A stretch of DNA of 50,849 nucleotides from Terriglobia bacterium (GTDB taxonomy: Bacteria; Acidobacteriota; Terriglobia; Terriglobales; Acidobacteriaceae), in contig JAIQGK010000026.1 of assembly GCA_020072645.1 (NCBI GenBank), forward strand, positions 1 to 50,849. Reading direction: 5' to 3'. Below, one piece after another: positions 1 to 8,579 of this stretch. The position numbers and the translations under genes are program-made. How positions within the stretch are numbered: the first letter of the stretch is position 1; every line of letters begins with the position of its first letter. The notes under the pieces are model-generated. The model searched no databases and was not told the origin of the DNA. It worked only from the letters and a program-made list of their open reading frames with translations.

Positions 1-157
1 ACTGCTCTCGACGGATAAAGGTAAGTCGTGCATTCTTATGAATGTCCATTCGGGCCTCCAGATTTGAGTTGACTGCTCATCACAATCAGCTTCTCTGGTT
101 TTGCTCGAATGGACAACCTCTTGAAATGTCACAGTTAGCTTTGCGCAAAAAAGCAAA

Positions 158-430
158 TCAGGACGCGGCGGCGCGTCGCGTTAATGTCACTTTGGCGGCC
201 GTCTTGCGGACTATTTCAACCCCGCGCTGCCGATCATAAGTGATTGTCATCTCAACGGAGCAGGGGCCGCAGAGCCAGAAGTGTTCCACACGATTCGACG
301 GTTTGGGCTTTGTTGGATTGGCATTCAGCAATTCAAACTGCGGTTGTGGCGATTCAACCATGAAGATCTTGCCTTCACGCAAATAAACCAGCGGAGTAGA
401 ACAGGATGGATTGGCGCATTTTGCGAGCAT
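158..430 (-). CDS. Small CxxxxC/CxxC putative zinc-ribbon protein
   Basis: A 90-residue protein of unknown function. It opens with CANPSC and has CGPC near residue 53, giving two cysteine pairs about 45 residues apart, the layout of a treble-clef or zinc-ribbon fold. There is no signal peptide or membrane segment, so it is probably cytoplasmic. The C-terminus is basic (several Arg and Lys in the last 25 residues), which could allow nucleic-acid contact. The start is supported by AAGGAG about seven bases upstream of the ATG. From memory, similar short proteins opening with MLAKCANP recur in Acidobacteria. Metal binding is inferred; no catalytic role is suggested. It is monocistronic and divergent from the signalling block. 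Confidence 0.7.
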   Translation of the reverse strand: MLAKCANPSCSTPLVYLREGKIFMVESPQPQFELLNANPTKPKPSNRVEHFWLCGPCSVEMTITYDRQRGVEIVRKTAAKVTLTRRAAAS

Positions 431-758
431 AGCTTACTCCTTGTTTATCGGCACACCCGAACCCTCGGGTACAGCAGGGACTCTTTGTCTTGAGAATAGA
501 TGCCGCATTGGGCTGGTTGGTTCGCTGAAAAGTGTATTTTTTTGCGCACTCGCTAAAAGATCAAAAAACAGCTAGATGGCGTCTTTTGGCGGCCGTTTCG
601 GGACATTTGCCGGCGCATCCGATAAGGTTCTTTATAAAATTCAGGGTTGAAGACTTGCTTTCTGCTCTGGAGACTACTTAGAATTTTATGCTTCCGCAAG
701 AGTGTTAAATCTTGCGTGCTGAGCTAAAATCCGCCTCCGCGACGGATTAGGGCCATAT
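431..758. other. Intergenic region between divergent genes
   Basis: About 330 bases with no convincing reading frame. It separates the minus-strand zinc-ribbon gene from the plus-strand receiver gene, so it must hold both promoters. Several A/T-rich patches are present, but no -35/-10 pair is good enough to call. Confidence 0.5.
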
Positions 759-1190
759 ATGGGACAGGCAGTTTCCTTGGAAAAAGGTATGCGTCGAGTT
801 TTGATCGTTGAAGATACGCCGGCAGATATGCGGCAGTCCACGGCTGTAGTGAAAAAGCTCGGGGCACCGGATGTTATCGCGCTGAATAATATTGCTGCGG
901 CCATCCTGTTTTTGCAGGACGTGGTGGAGGGTACCAAGCCGGCGCCTGACCTCATCCTGCTGGATCTTTCCTTCCCCAGAGAGAGTGGATTCGAAGTACT
1001 GCGATATTGGAAGTCCAATGCCAAGCTCAATGGAATTCCTGTAGTCGTATGGACGGTGATGGGCGACACGGAAAAGAAATTATGCCAGTTTTTTGGGGTA
1101 GAGCACGTGATACCCAAGTGGGCAGGCCCCAAGGAACTGGAAGCAGCCCTGAAGACTTTTGTGCAGGATTCCGATTCGGCGCAGGCCTGA
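759..1190 (+). CDS. Single-domain response regulator (receiver only)
   Basis: A stand-alone CheY-like receiver of 143 residues with no output domain. Visible landmarks are the acidic pocket in VEDTPAD, the phospho-acceptor Asp69 in LILLDLSFP, the conserved switch Thr in VVWTV, and the Lys in VIPKW. It resembles the Rcp1-type receivers often placed beside histidine kinases. It lies about 160 bases ahead of the stressosome operon on the same strand and could receive phosphate from the kinases encoded there; that is inference from position. AGGG six bases before the ATG supports this start. An in-frame ATG at 789, giving a protein that begins MRRVLIVED, is also possible. Confidence 0.85.
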   Translation: MGQAVSLEKGMRRVLIVEDTPADMRQSTAVVKKLGAPDVIALNNIAAAILFLQDVVEGTKPAPDLILLDLSFPRESGFEVLRYWKSNAKLNGIPVVVWTVMGDTEKKLCQFFGVEHVIPKWAGPKELEAALKTFVQDSDSAQA

Positions 1191-1348
1191 GGCCGGACAG
1201 CATATCAGCTTCCATCTGCATCAAATTTAGCCGCTGCATCTTGGGGCGATTTTGCCGCGTTGTATTTTTCCTGCCCACCTAAATAGCATCCAGCACCCTG
1301 TAAACGGATTTTATGAAAGCACCTGAAAAATATCTGGAGGACCTATCG

Positions 1349-2233
1349 ATGAGCAAATTGCCCGAGATGATCAACAAGCATCACGAGGAAATACGCGCGG
1401 ACTGGGTGAGGCAGATGAGCACCGCGGTGCGCCGCGCCGACCTGATCAGCAATGAGGAAGTGGAATCGCAATCCCGTGAACTGATGGATGCCATCGCCAT
1501 GGGCGCCAGGTCCGGCGACGTAACCAACCTCGATGGGCCCGCCTGGGGACAGGCACGGGACACGCTGAGCGCAATCTCCGCATCGCGGGCGAAACAGGGC
1601 TTTACCACCAGTGAAACCGCCACTTTTGTGCTTTCACTCAAACAGCCGATCTTTAACGCGGTGCGCCGGGAGAACCCGTCCGATCCTGCCGCGCTGTTCG
1701 ATGACATCTGGAAATCAACCCAACTCGTCGATAAGCTGGCGCTGATCACGGCCGATGCTTTCCAGGCCACGCGAGAGAAGTTCATCGCGCGGCAGCAAGA
1801 AGAACTGATGGAGTTGTCCACACCAGTCGTCAAGCTGTGGGATGGAATTCTTGCCCTGCCGATCATCGGCACGCTGGACAGCGCCCGGACCCAGGTGGTG
1901 ATGGAGTCATTACTGCAAGCCGTGGTGCAAACGAACTCACGAGTTGCGATTATCGATATCACTGGCGTTCCCACAGTGGACACACTGGTGGCGCAGCATC
2001 TGCTGAAAACGATTACAGCCGCGCGGTTGATGGGCGCGGACTGCATCATCAGCGGCGTGCGTCCACAGATTGCGCAGACCATTGTTCATCTTGGCATTGA
2101 CCTGGCGGGCGTGATTACCAAAGCGAAGCTCTCAGACGCTTTTGCACTGGCACTCCAGCGCACCGGCCAGGTGGTGACAAAAGTGAACGGCGACAACGCC
2201 GGCAAACGCACGCTTCTCAGGCGGGAGGAGTAA
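1349..2233 (+). CDS. rsbR: RsbR-type stressosome sensor (RsbRD_N + STAS)
   Basis: Stressosome scaffold and sensor, 294 residues from this start. The N-terminal ~150 residues are helical and resemble the RsbRD_N non-haem sensory domain. The C-terminal ~120 residues are a STAS domain. Thr212 (in VPTVDT) aligns by motif with RsbR Thr205 of Bacillus. Ser178 (in TLDSAR), 34 residues earlier, sits at the spacing of RsbR Thr171, so both sites phosphorylated by RsbT appear phosphorylatable. The start is chosen because GGAGG lies eight bases before this ATG; an upstream in-frame ATG at 1313 lacks a ribosome site. The stop codon directly abuts the rsbS start. The stimulus cannot be read from sequence. 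Confidence 0.9.
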   Translation: MSKLPEMINKHHEEIRADWVRQMSTAVRRADLISNEEVESQSRELMDAIAMGARSGDVTNLDGPAWGQARDTLSAISASRAKQGFTTSETATFVLSLKQPIFNAVRRENPSDPAALFDDIWKSTQLVDKLALITADAFQATREKFIARQQEELMELSTPVVKLWDGILALPIIGTLDSARTQVVMESLLQAVVQTNSRVAIIDITGVPTVDTLVAQHLLKTITAARLMGADCIISGVRPQIAQTIVHLGIDLAGVITKAKLSDAFALALQRTGQVVTKVNGDNAGKRTLLRREE

Positions 2234-2614
2234 ATGGAACGTATTCCAATCCTGCGCATGGGGCAGTTCCTGCTCGTCACAATCCAGGTGGACATGCATG
2301 ACCGGCTGGCGGTGCAGCTTCAGGACGATCTGACAGAAAAAATTTCAGAGTGCAGCTCCCGCGGCGTCTTAATTGATATTTCAACGCTGGAGATCGTGGA
2401 TTCATTCATCGGCAGGATGCTGGCCAATATTGCAGCCATGGCGCGCGTGCTGGACGCCGAAACCGTGGTGGTGGGCATGCAACCGGCCGTGGCCATCACG
2501 CTGGTTGAGCTGGGCATGTCACTGAGCGGAGTGCGTACCGCGCTGAATGTGGAAACGGGAATGGAACTGCTGTACGAACTGCGCGGAGATTTCCATTCGG
2601 AGATGGGTGGATGA
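2234..2614 (+). CDS. rsbS: RsbS-type STAS antagonist, stressosome scaffold
   Basis: A 126-residue single STAS domain closely matching RsbS. The segment IVDSFIGRM carries Ser57, equivalent to the Ser59 of Bacillus RsbS that is phosphorylated by RsbT to release the kinase. The GMQPAVAITLVELG segment is also typical of RsbS. In known systems RsbS and RsbR build the pseudo-icosahedral stressosome core that sequesters RsbT. The start codon immediately follows the rsbR stop, and the stop overlaps the rsbT start by four bases (ATGA), so the three are almost certainly translationally coupled. A strong assignment because length, motifs and gene order all agree. Confidence 0.93.
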   Translation: MERIPILRMGQFLLVTIQVDMHDRLAVQLQDDLTEKISECSSRGVLIDISTLEIVDSFIGRMLANIAAMARVLDAETVVVGMQPAVAITLVELGMSLSGVRTALNVETGMELLYELRGDFHSEMGG

Positions 2615-3015
2615 AGTCGACAAAGCAGGAGACCGTGCCGATTGCCACTTCCGCGGATGTAGTGGTGGCAAGACAGAAGGTGCGGCAATGGGCCATTGAA
2701 ATGAAGTTCACGCTGGTGGACCAGACCAAACTGGTGACCGCCGCGAGTGAACTGGCCCGCAACGCCCTGGAACACGGCAAGGGCGGCCACATGATGATTG
2801 AGCAGGTAGAGAACTCCATCAAGAGTGGTTTGAAGCTGGTATTTGAAGACCGCGGGCCGGGCATAAGCGATGTGGATGCTGCTTTGCGTGACGGTTTCAC
2901 CACCGGGGGCGGTATGGGACTGGGACTGGGCGGGAGCAAGAGACTCGTCAACGACTTTCAAATTGAATCAGAGCTGGGTAAAGGGACGCGCGTAACCGTG
3001 GTCCGCTGGAAATAA
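2611..3015 (+). CDS. rsbT: RsbT switch kinase
   Basis: A 134-residue GHKL ATPase of the RsbT/RsbW family. The N-box reads ASELARNALEHG, the G1 box EDRGPGI, and the G2 loop GGGMGLGLGGSKRL. In Bacillus, RsbT phosphorylates RsbR and RsbS under stress, leaves the stressosome and activates a downstream partner (RsbU). Here no RsbU with an N-terminal RsbT-binding domain is visible, so the partner must be elsewhere or be one of the downstream fusion proteins. It overlaps rsbS by four bases, and its stop overlaps the next start by one base (TAATG). Confidence 0.93.
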   Translation: MKSTKQETVPIATSADVVVARQKVRQWAIEMKFTLVDQTKLVTAASELARNALEHGKGGHMMIEQVENSIKSGLKLVFEDRGPGISDVDAALRDGFTTGGGMGLGLGGSKRLVNDFQIESELGKGTRVTVVRWK

Positions 3016-4025
3016 TGTTTCTCTCTCAAACGGTCTCGTTGTCCGATTTCAGTTCCACGGCTGAGGCCCGCCGCGCCGGCGCGCGCATGGCCGCTTCACT
3101 TGGCCTGAATGAAACAAAATCGGGCGAAGCTGCGATATTGATTACTGAAGCTGCCCGCAATGCGGTGGTCTATGGCGGCGGTGGCCAGCTGCTGCTCTCC
3201 GGAATCAAATCCAAAAACGGGACAAGAATGGAAATCGTGGCCCTGGATCGCGGGCCGGGTATCGCCGATCTCTCACGCGCTTTGCAGGATGGATACTCCA
3301 CCGGCGGTACTCCGGGGACTGGATTGGGCGCGATCAAGCGAATGGCTGAGGCCTTTGACGTTTTCAGCAACGCCAAAGGCACAGCTATTTTCGCGCGCAT
3401 AGAACAATCAGAAAACGAGCACCATGCGCGCAAATCTTCCGTGGAGATTGCTGGGCTGGTTTCGCCGATTACGGGAGAGACGGCATCTGGCGACAACCTT
3501 GCCTGGGAAATCAATGGCGATCGATGCATGGTGATTGCGGCGGATGGATTGGGCCATGGAATCCAGGCAGCCGAGGCCGCGGATGAAGCGGTGCGGGTAT
3601 TTCGCGCCCATAGCAGTGAATCGCCGGCAAGCTTGATCTCCCGCGTGCATGATGCGCTGAAAAAAACCCGCGGCGCGGCAGCGGCTATAGCGGAAGTGCG
3701 CCCGCTGGCCGGAACATTGACCTATGCGGGAGTTGGCAACATCTCAGGAAGCATCCTAAGTAGTACGCTGAGCCGCAGTTTGGTCTCACACAACGGCACC
3801 TTGGGACACGTGATGGCCAGAGTGCAGGAGTTCAAAGTGGAATGGCCCAAAGACGGCGTCTTGGTGATGCATTCTGACGGGTTGCAGTCGCGCTGGGACC
3901 TCTCGCGTTATCCCGGCCTTCTTGGGCGGCAACCCGCGTTGATTGCAGGCGTACTATTACGCGATTTTCGCCGGGAACGTGATGATGCCAGCGTGCTGGT
4001 GCTGAAGGGAGCGGCAGCGATCTAG
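3015..4025 (+). CDS. RsbT-like ATPase fused to RsbX/SpoIIE-type PP2C phosphatase
   Basis: A bifunctional protein of 336 residues. Residues ~1-135 are a second RsbT-like GHKL domain (N-box TEAARNAVVYGG, G1 DRGPGIAD, G2 GTGLGAIKRM). Residues ~150-335 are a SpoIIE/RsbX-type PP2C phosphatase with ADGLGHG and VLVMHSDGLQSRW, the metal-binding Asp positions of the family. RsbX dephosphorylates RsbR and RsbS to reset the stressosome, which is the likely job here. Coupling the opposing kinase-like and phosphatase modules on one chain suggests a self-resetting unit. It sits in the usual RsbX position after rsbRST and overlaps rsbT by one base. Whether the ATPase half is catalytic or only a docking module is unknown. 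Confidence 0.85.
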   Translation: MFLSQTVSLSDFSSTAEARRAGARMAASLGLNETKSGEAAILITEAARNAVVYGGGGQLLLSGIKSKNGTRMEIVALDRGPGIADLSRALQDGYSTGGTPGTGLGAIKRMAEAFDVFSNAKGTAIFARIEQSENEHHARKSSVEIAGLVSPITGETASGDNLAWEINGDRCMVIAADGLGHGIQAAEAADEAVRVFRAHSSESPASLISRVHDALKKTRGAAAAIAEVRPLAGTLTYAGVGNISGSILSSTLSRSLVSHNGTLGHVMARVQEFKVEWPKDGVLVMHSDGLQSRWDLSRYPGLLGRQPALIAGVLLRDFRRERDDASVLVLKGAAAI

Positions 4026-4035
4026 TCCGAATCCA

Positions 4036-6192
4036 GTGAACCAGATGAGCAACCGGCTTTCGACGATCACATTACGGAATGAACGCGACGTGGTGCAGGC
4101 CCGCCAGCGAGCGCGTGAGATCGCCGCCCTGCTGGGATTCGATAACCAGGAGCAAATCCGGCTGGCTACAGCAACTTCAGAGATGGCGCGGAACGCCTAC
4201 CGTTACGCTCGCGGGGGAAAAGTAAATTTTGATGTGGAGATTGGACGGACACAGACTCTGGAGATCACGGTTTCTGATACCGGCCCGGGTATCGATAATC
4301 TGAATGAAATTTTTGAAGGTCGTTACCGTTCCACTACTGGAATGGGTTTGGGAATTGTAGGCACCAAACGGCTCATGGACAATTTTGAGATTACCAGCAG
4401 CCCTTCCGGGACTGTGGTGACGATGGGCAAAGACCTGCCATTCGCAGTGCCGGTGCTTACCCCAGCGCGCTTGAAGGACGTGACCGATAAGATCAACAGC
4501 AAGACGCCGGAGAGCCCGTACGAGGAAATTGACCGGCAAAACCGAGAGTTACTGAAGACCTTGCAGGAGCTGCGCGCACGCCAGGAAGAGCTGGCTTTGC
4601 TGAATCGCGAACTGGAAGACACCAATCGCGGCGTGGTTGCGCTGTACGCTGAGCTGGATGAACGAGCGGATTATTTGCGGCGCGCTTCAGACCTGAAGAC
4701 CAGTTTTCTTTCCAACATCTCGCATGAATTTCGCACGCCGCTGAATTCCATTATGTCGTTGGCGCGGATACTGCTGGACCGGCTGGATGGCGACCTGACG
4801 GACGATCAGGAGACGCAAGTCGGATTCATCCTGGAGTCAGCAAAAACATTATCTGAGATGGTGAATGACCTGCTTGATCTGGCCAAGGTGGAAGCAGGGA
4901 AAGTCCGGATCAGGGTGAAGACGTTTGAGGTGATGGAGCTGTTCAGCGCTCTGAAGGGCATGCTGAAGCCGTTGCTGGCGGACAACAGTTCCGTGGACCT
5001 GGTTTTTAGTGAAGGCGCAAACCTGCCGCCCATGCGGACAGATGAAGGCAAGGTTTCCCAGATATTGAGAAACTTCATTTCCAACGCCATCAAGTTTACG
5101 CCGCAGGGCGAGATAAAGATTTGCGCCGAACTACGCGGCAGCGGCTCAATGTTGTTTGAGGTGACGGACACGGGAATCGGCATTCCGCCGGAACATCTGG
5201 AGACCGTGTTTCAGGAATTTTCCCAGATAGAAAATCCATTGCAAGAGCGCTATCGCGGTACGGGTTTGGGATTGCCGTTGTGCAAAAAAATGGCGTTGTT
5301 GCTGGGCGGCAAGGTTTGGGTAAAGAGCGAACTGGGCCGTGGGTCGAGCTTCTTTGTGGAACTGCCTATCGTTTATAAAGGTGAAGCCGATGTGGCCGGA
5401 TCGCGCGAGGAGATGCCTGCGCCGGAATTTTCACGGCCCACGGTTTTGCTGATCACGCCGGAAGCGCAGGTGTTCTCGTTGATTGATCCTGCGTTTAAGG
5501 TTTCAGAATTTCAGCTCATTCACGTGGAGAGCCTGGAGCGCGCGGAGACATGGCTGCAACGCCACCAGCCGCGCGCCGTGGTGCTTGATATCGAGGAACT
5601 GGAAAATCCGGGATGGGATTTCCTGCGGTTTTTTCCCAAGTCGGATGATTCGAGCGAACAGATTCCGGTGATCGCCGTGACGAAGCCACGGGATTCCGGC
5701 CACGCTTTGGATTCCGGCGCGGCGCTGGCCATCAGCAAGCCACTGGAAGCAGCGAGCGTATTACAAGATGTCCGCCGAGTCACACGGCAGGAAAAGCCGA
5801 AAAAACTTCTGCTGGTGGACGACAATGATCTGTCGTTGTATATTTTGCGCGAACTGCTGGACCGTCCGTGGCTGAACCTGGTGGAAGCGCATAATGGGCA
5901 GGAAGCGCTGGATATGATTGATCGCGAACAGCCGGATGCGGTGATTCTTGACCTGGTGATGCCCGGGATGGGCGGATTTGAAGTGTTGCAGAAGCTGCGT
6001 GACCAGGAACAGACACGCCGTCTGCCGGTGATTGTGTACACGTCAAAGTTGCTGACCGGCGAAGAGAAGAAGCGGCTGACTGATCTGGCCGCAGGATTGA
6101 TCGCCAAGAGTGACGTAACAACTTCGCTTTCTCCTGAATCGTTGTTAAGTTCACTGGCCAAGATGGACATTGCGGGACCAGAGGAAAAATAA
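4036..6192 (+). CDS. Hybrid histidine kinase with N-terminal RsbT-like ATPase domain
   Basis: A 718-residue chimera. Residues ~1-140 are a third RsbT-like GHKL domain (SEMARNAYRYARGG, SDTGPGID, GMGLGIVGTKRL). Residues ~160-220 form a coiled coil. A HisKA domain has its phospho-acceptor His230 in ISHEFRTPL, followed by a canonical HATPase with TDTGIGIP and GTGLGLPL. Then come a degenerate receiver (Asp518 kept in VVLDIEEL, acidic pair lost) and a complete receiver with Asp639 in VILDLVMPG. There is no transmembrane or PAS segment, so input is probably the stressosome itself through the RsbT-like domain. The first codon is GTG; an ATG three codons later is an equal choice. It begins ten bases after the phosphatase gene, in the same operon. 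Confidence 0.88.
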   Translation: MNQMSNRLSTITLRNERDVVQARQRAREIAALLGFDNQEQIRLATATSEMARNAYRYARGGKVNFDVEIGRTQTLEITVSDTGPGIDNLNEIFEGRYRSTTGMGLGIVGTKRLMDNFEITSSPSGTVVTMGKDLPFAVPVLTPARLKDVTDKINSKTPESPYEEIDRQNRELLKTLQELRARQEELALLNRELEDTNRGVVALYAELDERADYLRRASDLKTSFLSNISHEFRTPLNSIMSLARILLDRLDGDLTDDQETQVGFILESAKTLSEMVNDLLDLAKVEAGKVRIRVKTFEVMELFSALKGMLKPLLADNSSVDLVFSEGANLPPMRTDEGKVSQILRNFISNAIKFTPQGEIKICAELRGSGSMLFEVTDTGIGIPPEHLETVFQEFSQIENPLQERYRGTGLGLPLCKKMALLLGGKVWVKSELGRGSSFFVELPIVYKGEADVAGSREEMPAPEFSRPTVLLITPEAQVFSLIDPAFKVSEFQLIHVESLERAETWLQRHQPRAVVLDIEELENPGWDFLRFFPKSDDSSEQIPVIAVTKPRDSGHALDSGAALAISKPLEAASVLQDVRRVTRQEKPKKLLLVDDNDLSLYILRELLDRPWLNLVEAHNGQEALDMIDREQPDAVILDLVMPGMGGFEVLQKLRDQEQTRRLPVIVYTSKLLTGEEKKRLTDLAAGLIAKSDVTTSLSPESLLSSLAKMDIAGPEEK

Positions 6193-6199
6193 ACCAGAG

Positions 6200-7708
6200 A
6201 TGACAGAGCGCCAGACATCGCGGGTCCTGCTGGTTGACGACACGGAGCAAAATCGCTACGTGCTTTCGCGAATCCTGGCGCGCGCGGGCCTGGAAGTTGA
6301 GCAGTGCACCACCGGCAAAGAAGCGCTGGAGCGCGTGAAATCCTGCCCGGACCTGGTGATTCTGGACGTAAAGCTGCCTGATCTTTCCGGCTATGAAGTT
6401 TGCCGCCGCATCAAGACTGATCCAGTCACGCGTTCCGTGCCGGTGCTGCAAATTTCCGCGTCATTCGTGAGCAATGAAAGCAAAGTCCAGGCGCTTGAGG
6501 GCGGCGCGGACGGATATCTTACTCATCCGATTGACGCCACGGTGCTGGTGGCGACGGTCAAGTCTCTGCTGCGGCTGAAGCAGGCAGAATTAATCTCGCG
6601 GCAGTCGGCGCAACAATGGCAATCCACGGTGGACGCGCTGCCGGAATATCTGGTGCTGCTGGATACGGAAAACAAAGTCGTGCGCTGTAATCGGGCGTTT
6701 GTGGAGCTGAGCGGGAAAACTTTCAGTGAAGTAATTGGGCACGATGGCGTCGCAATCCTGGAGCAGGTGCTGGGCAGCGCGGATTTTCTCACGCATACTG
6801 AAACCTCGCGTTATGTGGCCGAACAACAGCAGGGGCAGCATTGGTTTCTGGTTACAGCAGACGCCGTAATGACCGGCACGCAGCGCTTTGGCTCCATTGT
6901 GGTCCTGACCAACATTACTGAGCGCAAGCTGGCGGAAGAAACTTTGCGCCACACGGAAAAGCTGGCGGCTACCGGCAGGCTGGCGCAGACCATCGCGCAT
7001 GAAATCAACAACCCGCTGGAAGCATTGACCAACCTGATTTATCTTTCCACGCACACGGACGATCAGGAGCAAGTCAGGGATTTCCTGAAGCAGGCGACCA
7101 GAGAGCTGGAGCGCGTTGCCAAAATCACGAAACAGATTTTGTCTTTCCATCGTGAAACCAAGATTGCCGTGGAGCTGGACTTTCAGGACATGGTGCAGTC
7201 CGTGCTGGCGTTATACGTGGTGCAGATGGAAGCCAAGCGCATCACGGTCGATTTCAAAAAAGGCCCGGCGTTCTGCATCCATGGATTTCCCGGCGAGCTG
7301 CGCCAGGTTTTTGCCAACATTATCGGCAATGCGATTGACGCGTCACCCGATCAGGGCAGCCTTTGTCTTCGCATCCGGAAAGGAACTTCGCATGGCGTTC
7401 CGGGCGTGGTCTTCACCATTCACGATGAAGGTCCGGGCATACCAAAAGAGCTGCGCAACCGCGTGCTGGAACCGTTTTTTACCACCAAAGAGCTCAAAGG
7501 CACCGGGCTGGGACTGTGGCTGGCGAACAGCCTGGTCATCAAACATCGGGGAAGCCTGCGTTTTCGCTCACGACGCGCCAGCGGCGGCCGTGGAACCTGC
7601 TTCAGGGTATTCTTGCCGTTTGGAACGCCGACCGACTTCAAATCCAAGGTTGAAAAAGAAAAGCCCCAAAAAGAAAAGTCGGCCCAGGAACTGGTCAAGG
7701 AAAATTGA
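6200..7708 (+). CDS. REC-PAS-histidine kinase
   Basis: A cytoplasmic kinase of 502 residues. An N-terminal receiver (VDDTEQN, phospho-acceptor Asp56 in VILDVKLPD) is followed by a PAS domain at ~150-250, then HisKA with His267 in IAHEINNPL, then HATPase with DEGPGIP and GTGLGLWL. The C-terminus ends in a Lys/Glu-rich tail. Phosphate from the hybrid kinase upstream could control this receiver, making a relay; that is inferred from order. The ATG used begins seven bases after the upstream stop. A frame extension back into the upstream gene exists but is unnecessary. This is the last gene of the stressosome operon. Confidence 0.88.
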   Translation: MTERQTSRVLLVDDTEQNRYVLSRILARAGLEVEQCTTGKEALERVKSCPDLVILDVKLPDLSGYEVCRRIKTDPVTRSVPVLQISASFVSNESKVQALEGGADGYLTHPIDATVLVATVKSLLRLKQAELISRQSAQQWQSTVDALPEYLVLLDTENKVVRCNRAFVELSGKTFSEVIGHDGVAILEQVLGSADFLTHTETSRYVAEQQQGQHWFLVTADAVMTGTQRFGSIVVLTNITERKLAEETLRHTEKLAATGRLAQTIAHEINNPLEALTNLIYLSTHTDDQEQVRDFLKQATRELERVAKITKQILSFHRETKIAVELDFQDMVQSVLALYVVQMEAKRITVDFKKGPAFCIHGFPGELRQVFANIIGNAIDASPDQGSLCLRIRKGTSHGVPGVVFTIHDEGPGIPKELRNRVLEPFFTTKELKGTGLGLWLANSLVIKHRGSLRFRSRRASGGRGTCFRVFLPFGTPTDFKSKVEKEKPQKEKSAQELVKEN

Positions 7709-7713
7709 TCCGC

Positions 7714-7815
7714 TTAGCTGCCGGCCAGCGCAGGCAGCAGGACCATCAACGCGGCGATCCACAATCCCATCCAGATCAGGAAGTTTTTGGTTCCAGCCAT
7801 CTCTCCAGTATTCAC
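7714..7815 (-). CDS. Small single-span membrane protein (33 aa)
   Basis: A very short reading frame starting GTG, with AAGGGG about six bases upstream. The product is about 33 residues: a polar head (VNTGEMAGTKN) and one hydrophobic helix with two Trp (FLIWMGLWIAALMVLLPALA), ending in GS. An internal ATG at 7800 would give 28 residues. It is convergent with the kinase gene, ending only five bases from its stop. The good ribosome site, single clean helix and Trp at the interface favour a real small membrane protein. Function unknown; small helices of this kind often modulate larger membrane partners. Confidence 0.5.
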   Translation of the reverse strand: MNTGEMAGTKNFLIWMGLWIAALMVLLPALAGS

Positions 7816-7999
7816 GGTGAGCCCCTTTCAAATGCTGTTGCTGGCAAGAGATAGTGCAACTGCGGGGCCAAGCGTATCTTGTCTTTTATTATCAATAGCT
7901 TAGAGGCGAAGATAAGCCGCCATGTGTGTCAGAAAATCTCTGGGTGCGTGTTCTGGCGCACACATCCCAGGGCGGCGTGATCCAGGCCTTACAAAATCG

Positions 8000-8392
8000 T
8001 TAAATTACGGGATTTCCCAGCACTTCCCGCAGTTTGGCGGAAAGGATTTTCATGGTAAAGGGCTTATGCACCAGCACGGTGCCGGGCTTCAAAACGCCGT
8101 CCGGCGCCAGTGATGCATTGGCATAGCCCGAGATATAGACCACTTTCATCTCCGGCCGTGAGCGCATCAGCTTTTCCGCCAGCATGGGGCCGGTCAGCGG
8201 ATGCATGACCACGTCGGTCAGCAGCAGGTCAATCTTTCCCGGATATTCCAGCGCCACCTTCATGGCATCGTGGGCACTGGCCGCTGAGAGCGTGCAATAT
8301 CCCAGATGGCCAAGCAGATCCACGATGACCGTACGCAGAGACTCTTCGTCATCCACTACAAGAATGGTTTCTTTGCCGCGACAATAATCCAA
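8000..8392 (-). CDS. Response regulator receiver protein
   Basis: A 130-residue receiver domain with the acidic pair in LVVDDEE, phospho-acceptor Asp60 in LLLTDVVMHP, the switch Ser in YISGYA, and Lys110 in VHKPFTM. This sequence style is the receiver usually found at the C-terminus of hybrid PAS kinases, here as a free protein without output domain. The start is TTG with AAGG six bases upstream; no ATG or GTG is nearby in frame. It lies on the opposite strand to the stressosome operon, with only the small membrane gene between. Confidence 0.82.
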   Translation of the reverse strand: MDYCRGKETILVVDDEESLRTVIVDLLGHLGYCTLSAASAHDAMKVALEYPGKIDLLLTDVVMHPLTGPMLAEKLMRSRPEMKVVYISGYANASLAPDGVLKPGTVLVHKPFTMKILSAKLREVLGNPVI

Positions 8393-8579
8393 GGGAACCT
8401 TCTCAGTTTCTGTCCGATTTTGCGGAACCTGGGCCAGCTATTACCAAGATTGTGAACCTCTCGGCGGACGGTTTCAACTGGAAAGAGTGGGTCGTTAGGC
8501 ACAATAAGGGCAATGGCAGCAAGCAGACAGGGACCTAGTGGGCGAGCGCAAAGACGAAGTCTTTGGGACGCTGGGCGAC

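Noticed and set aside
42-239. 65-codon plus-strand frame at the window start
   Set aside because: It overlaps the end of the minus-strand zinc-ribbon gene, has no ribosome site and low-complexity content.
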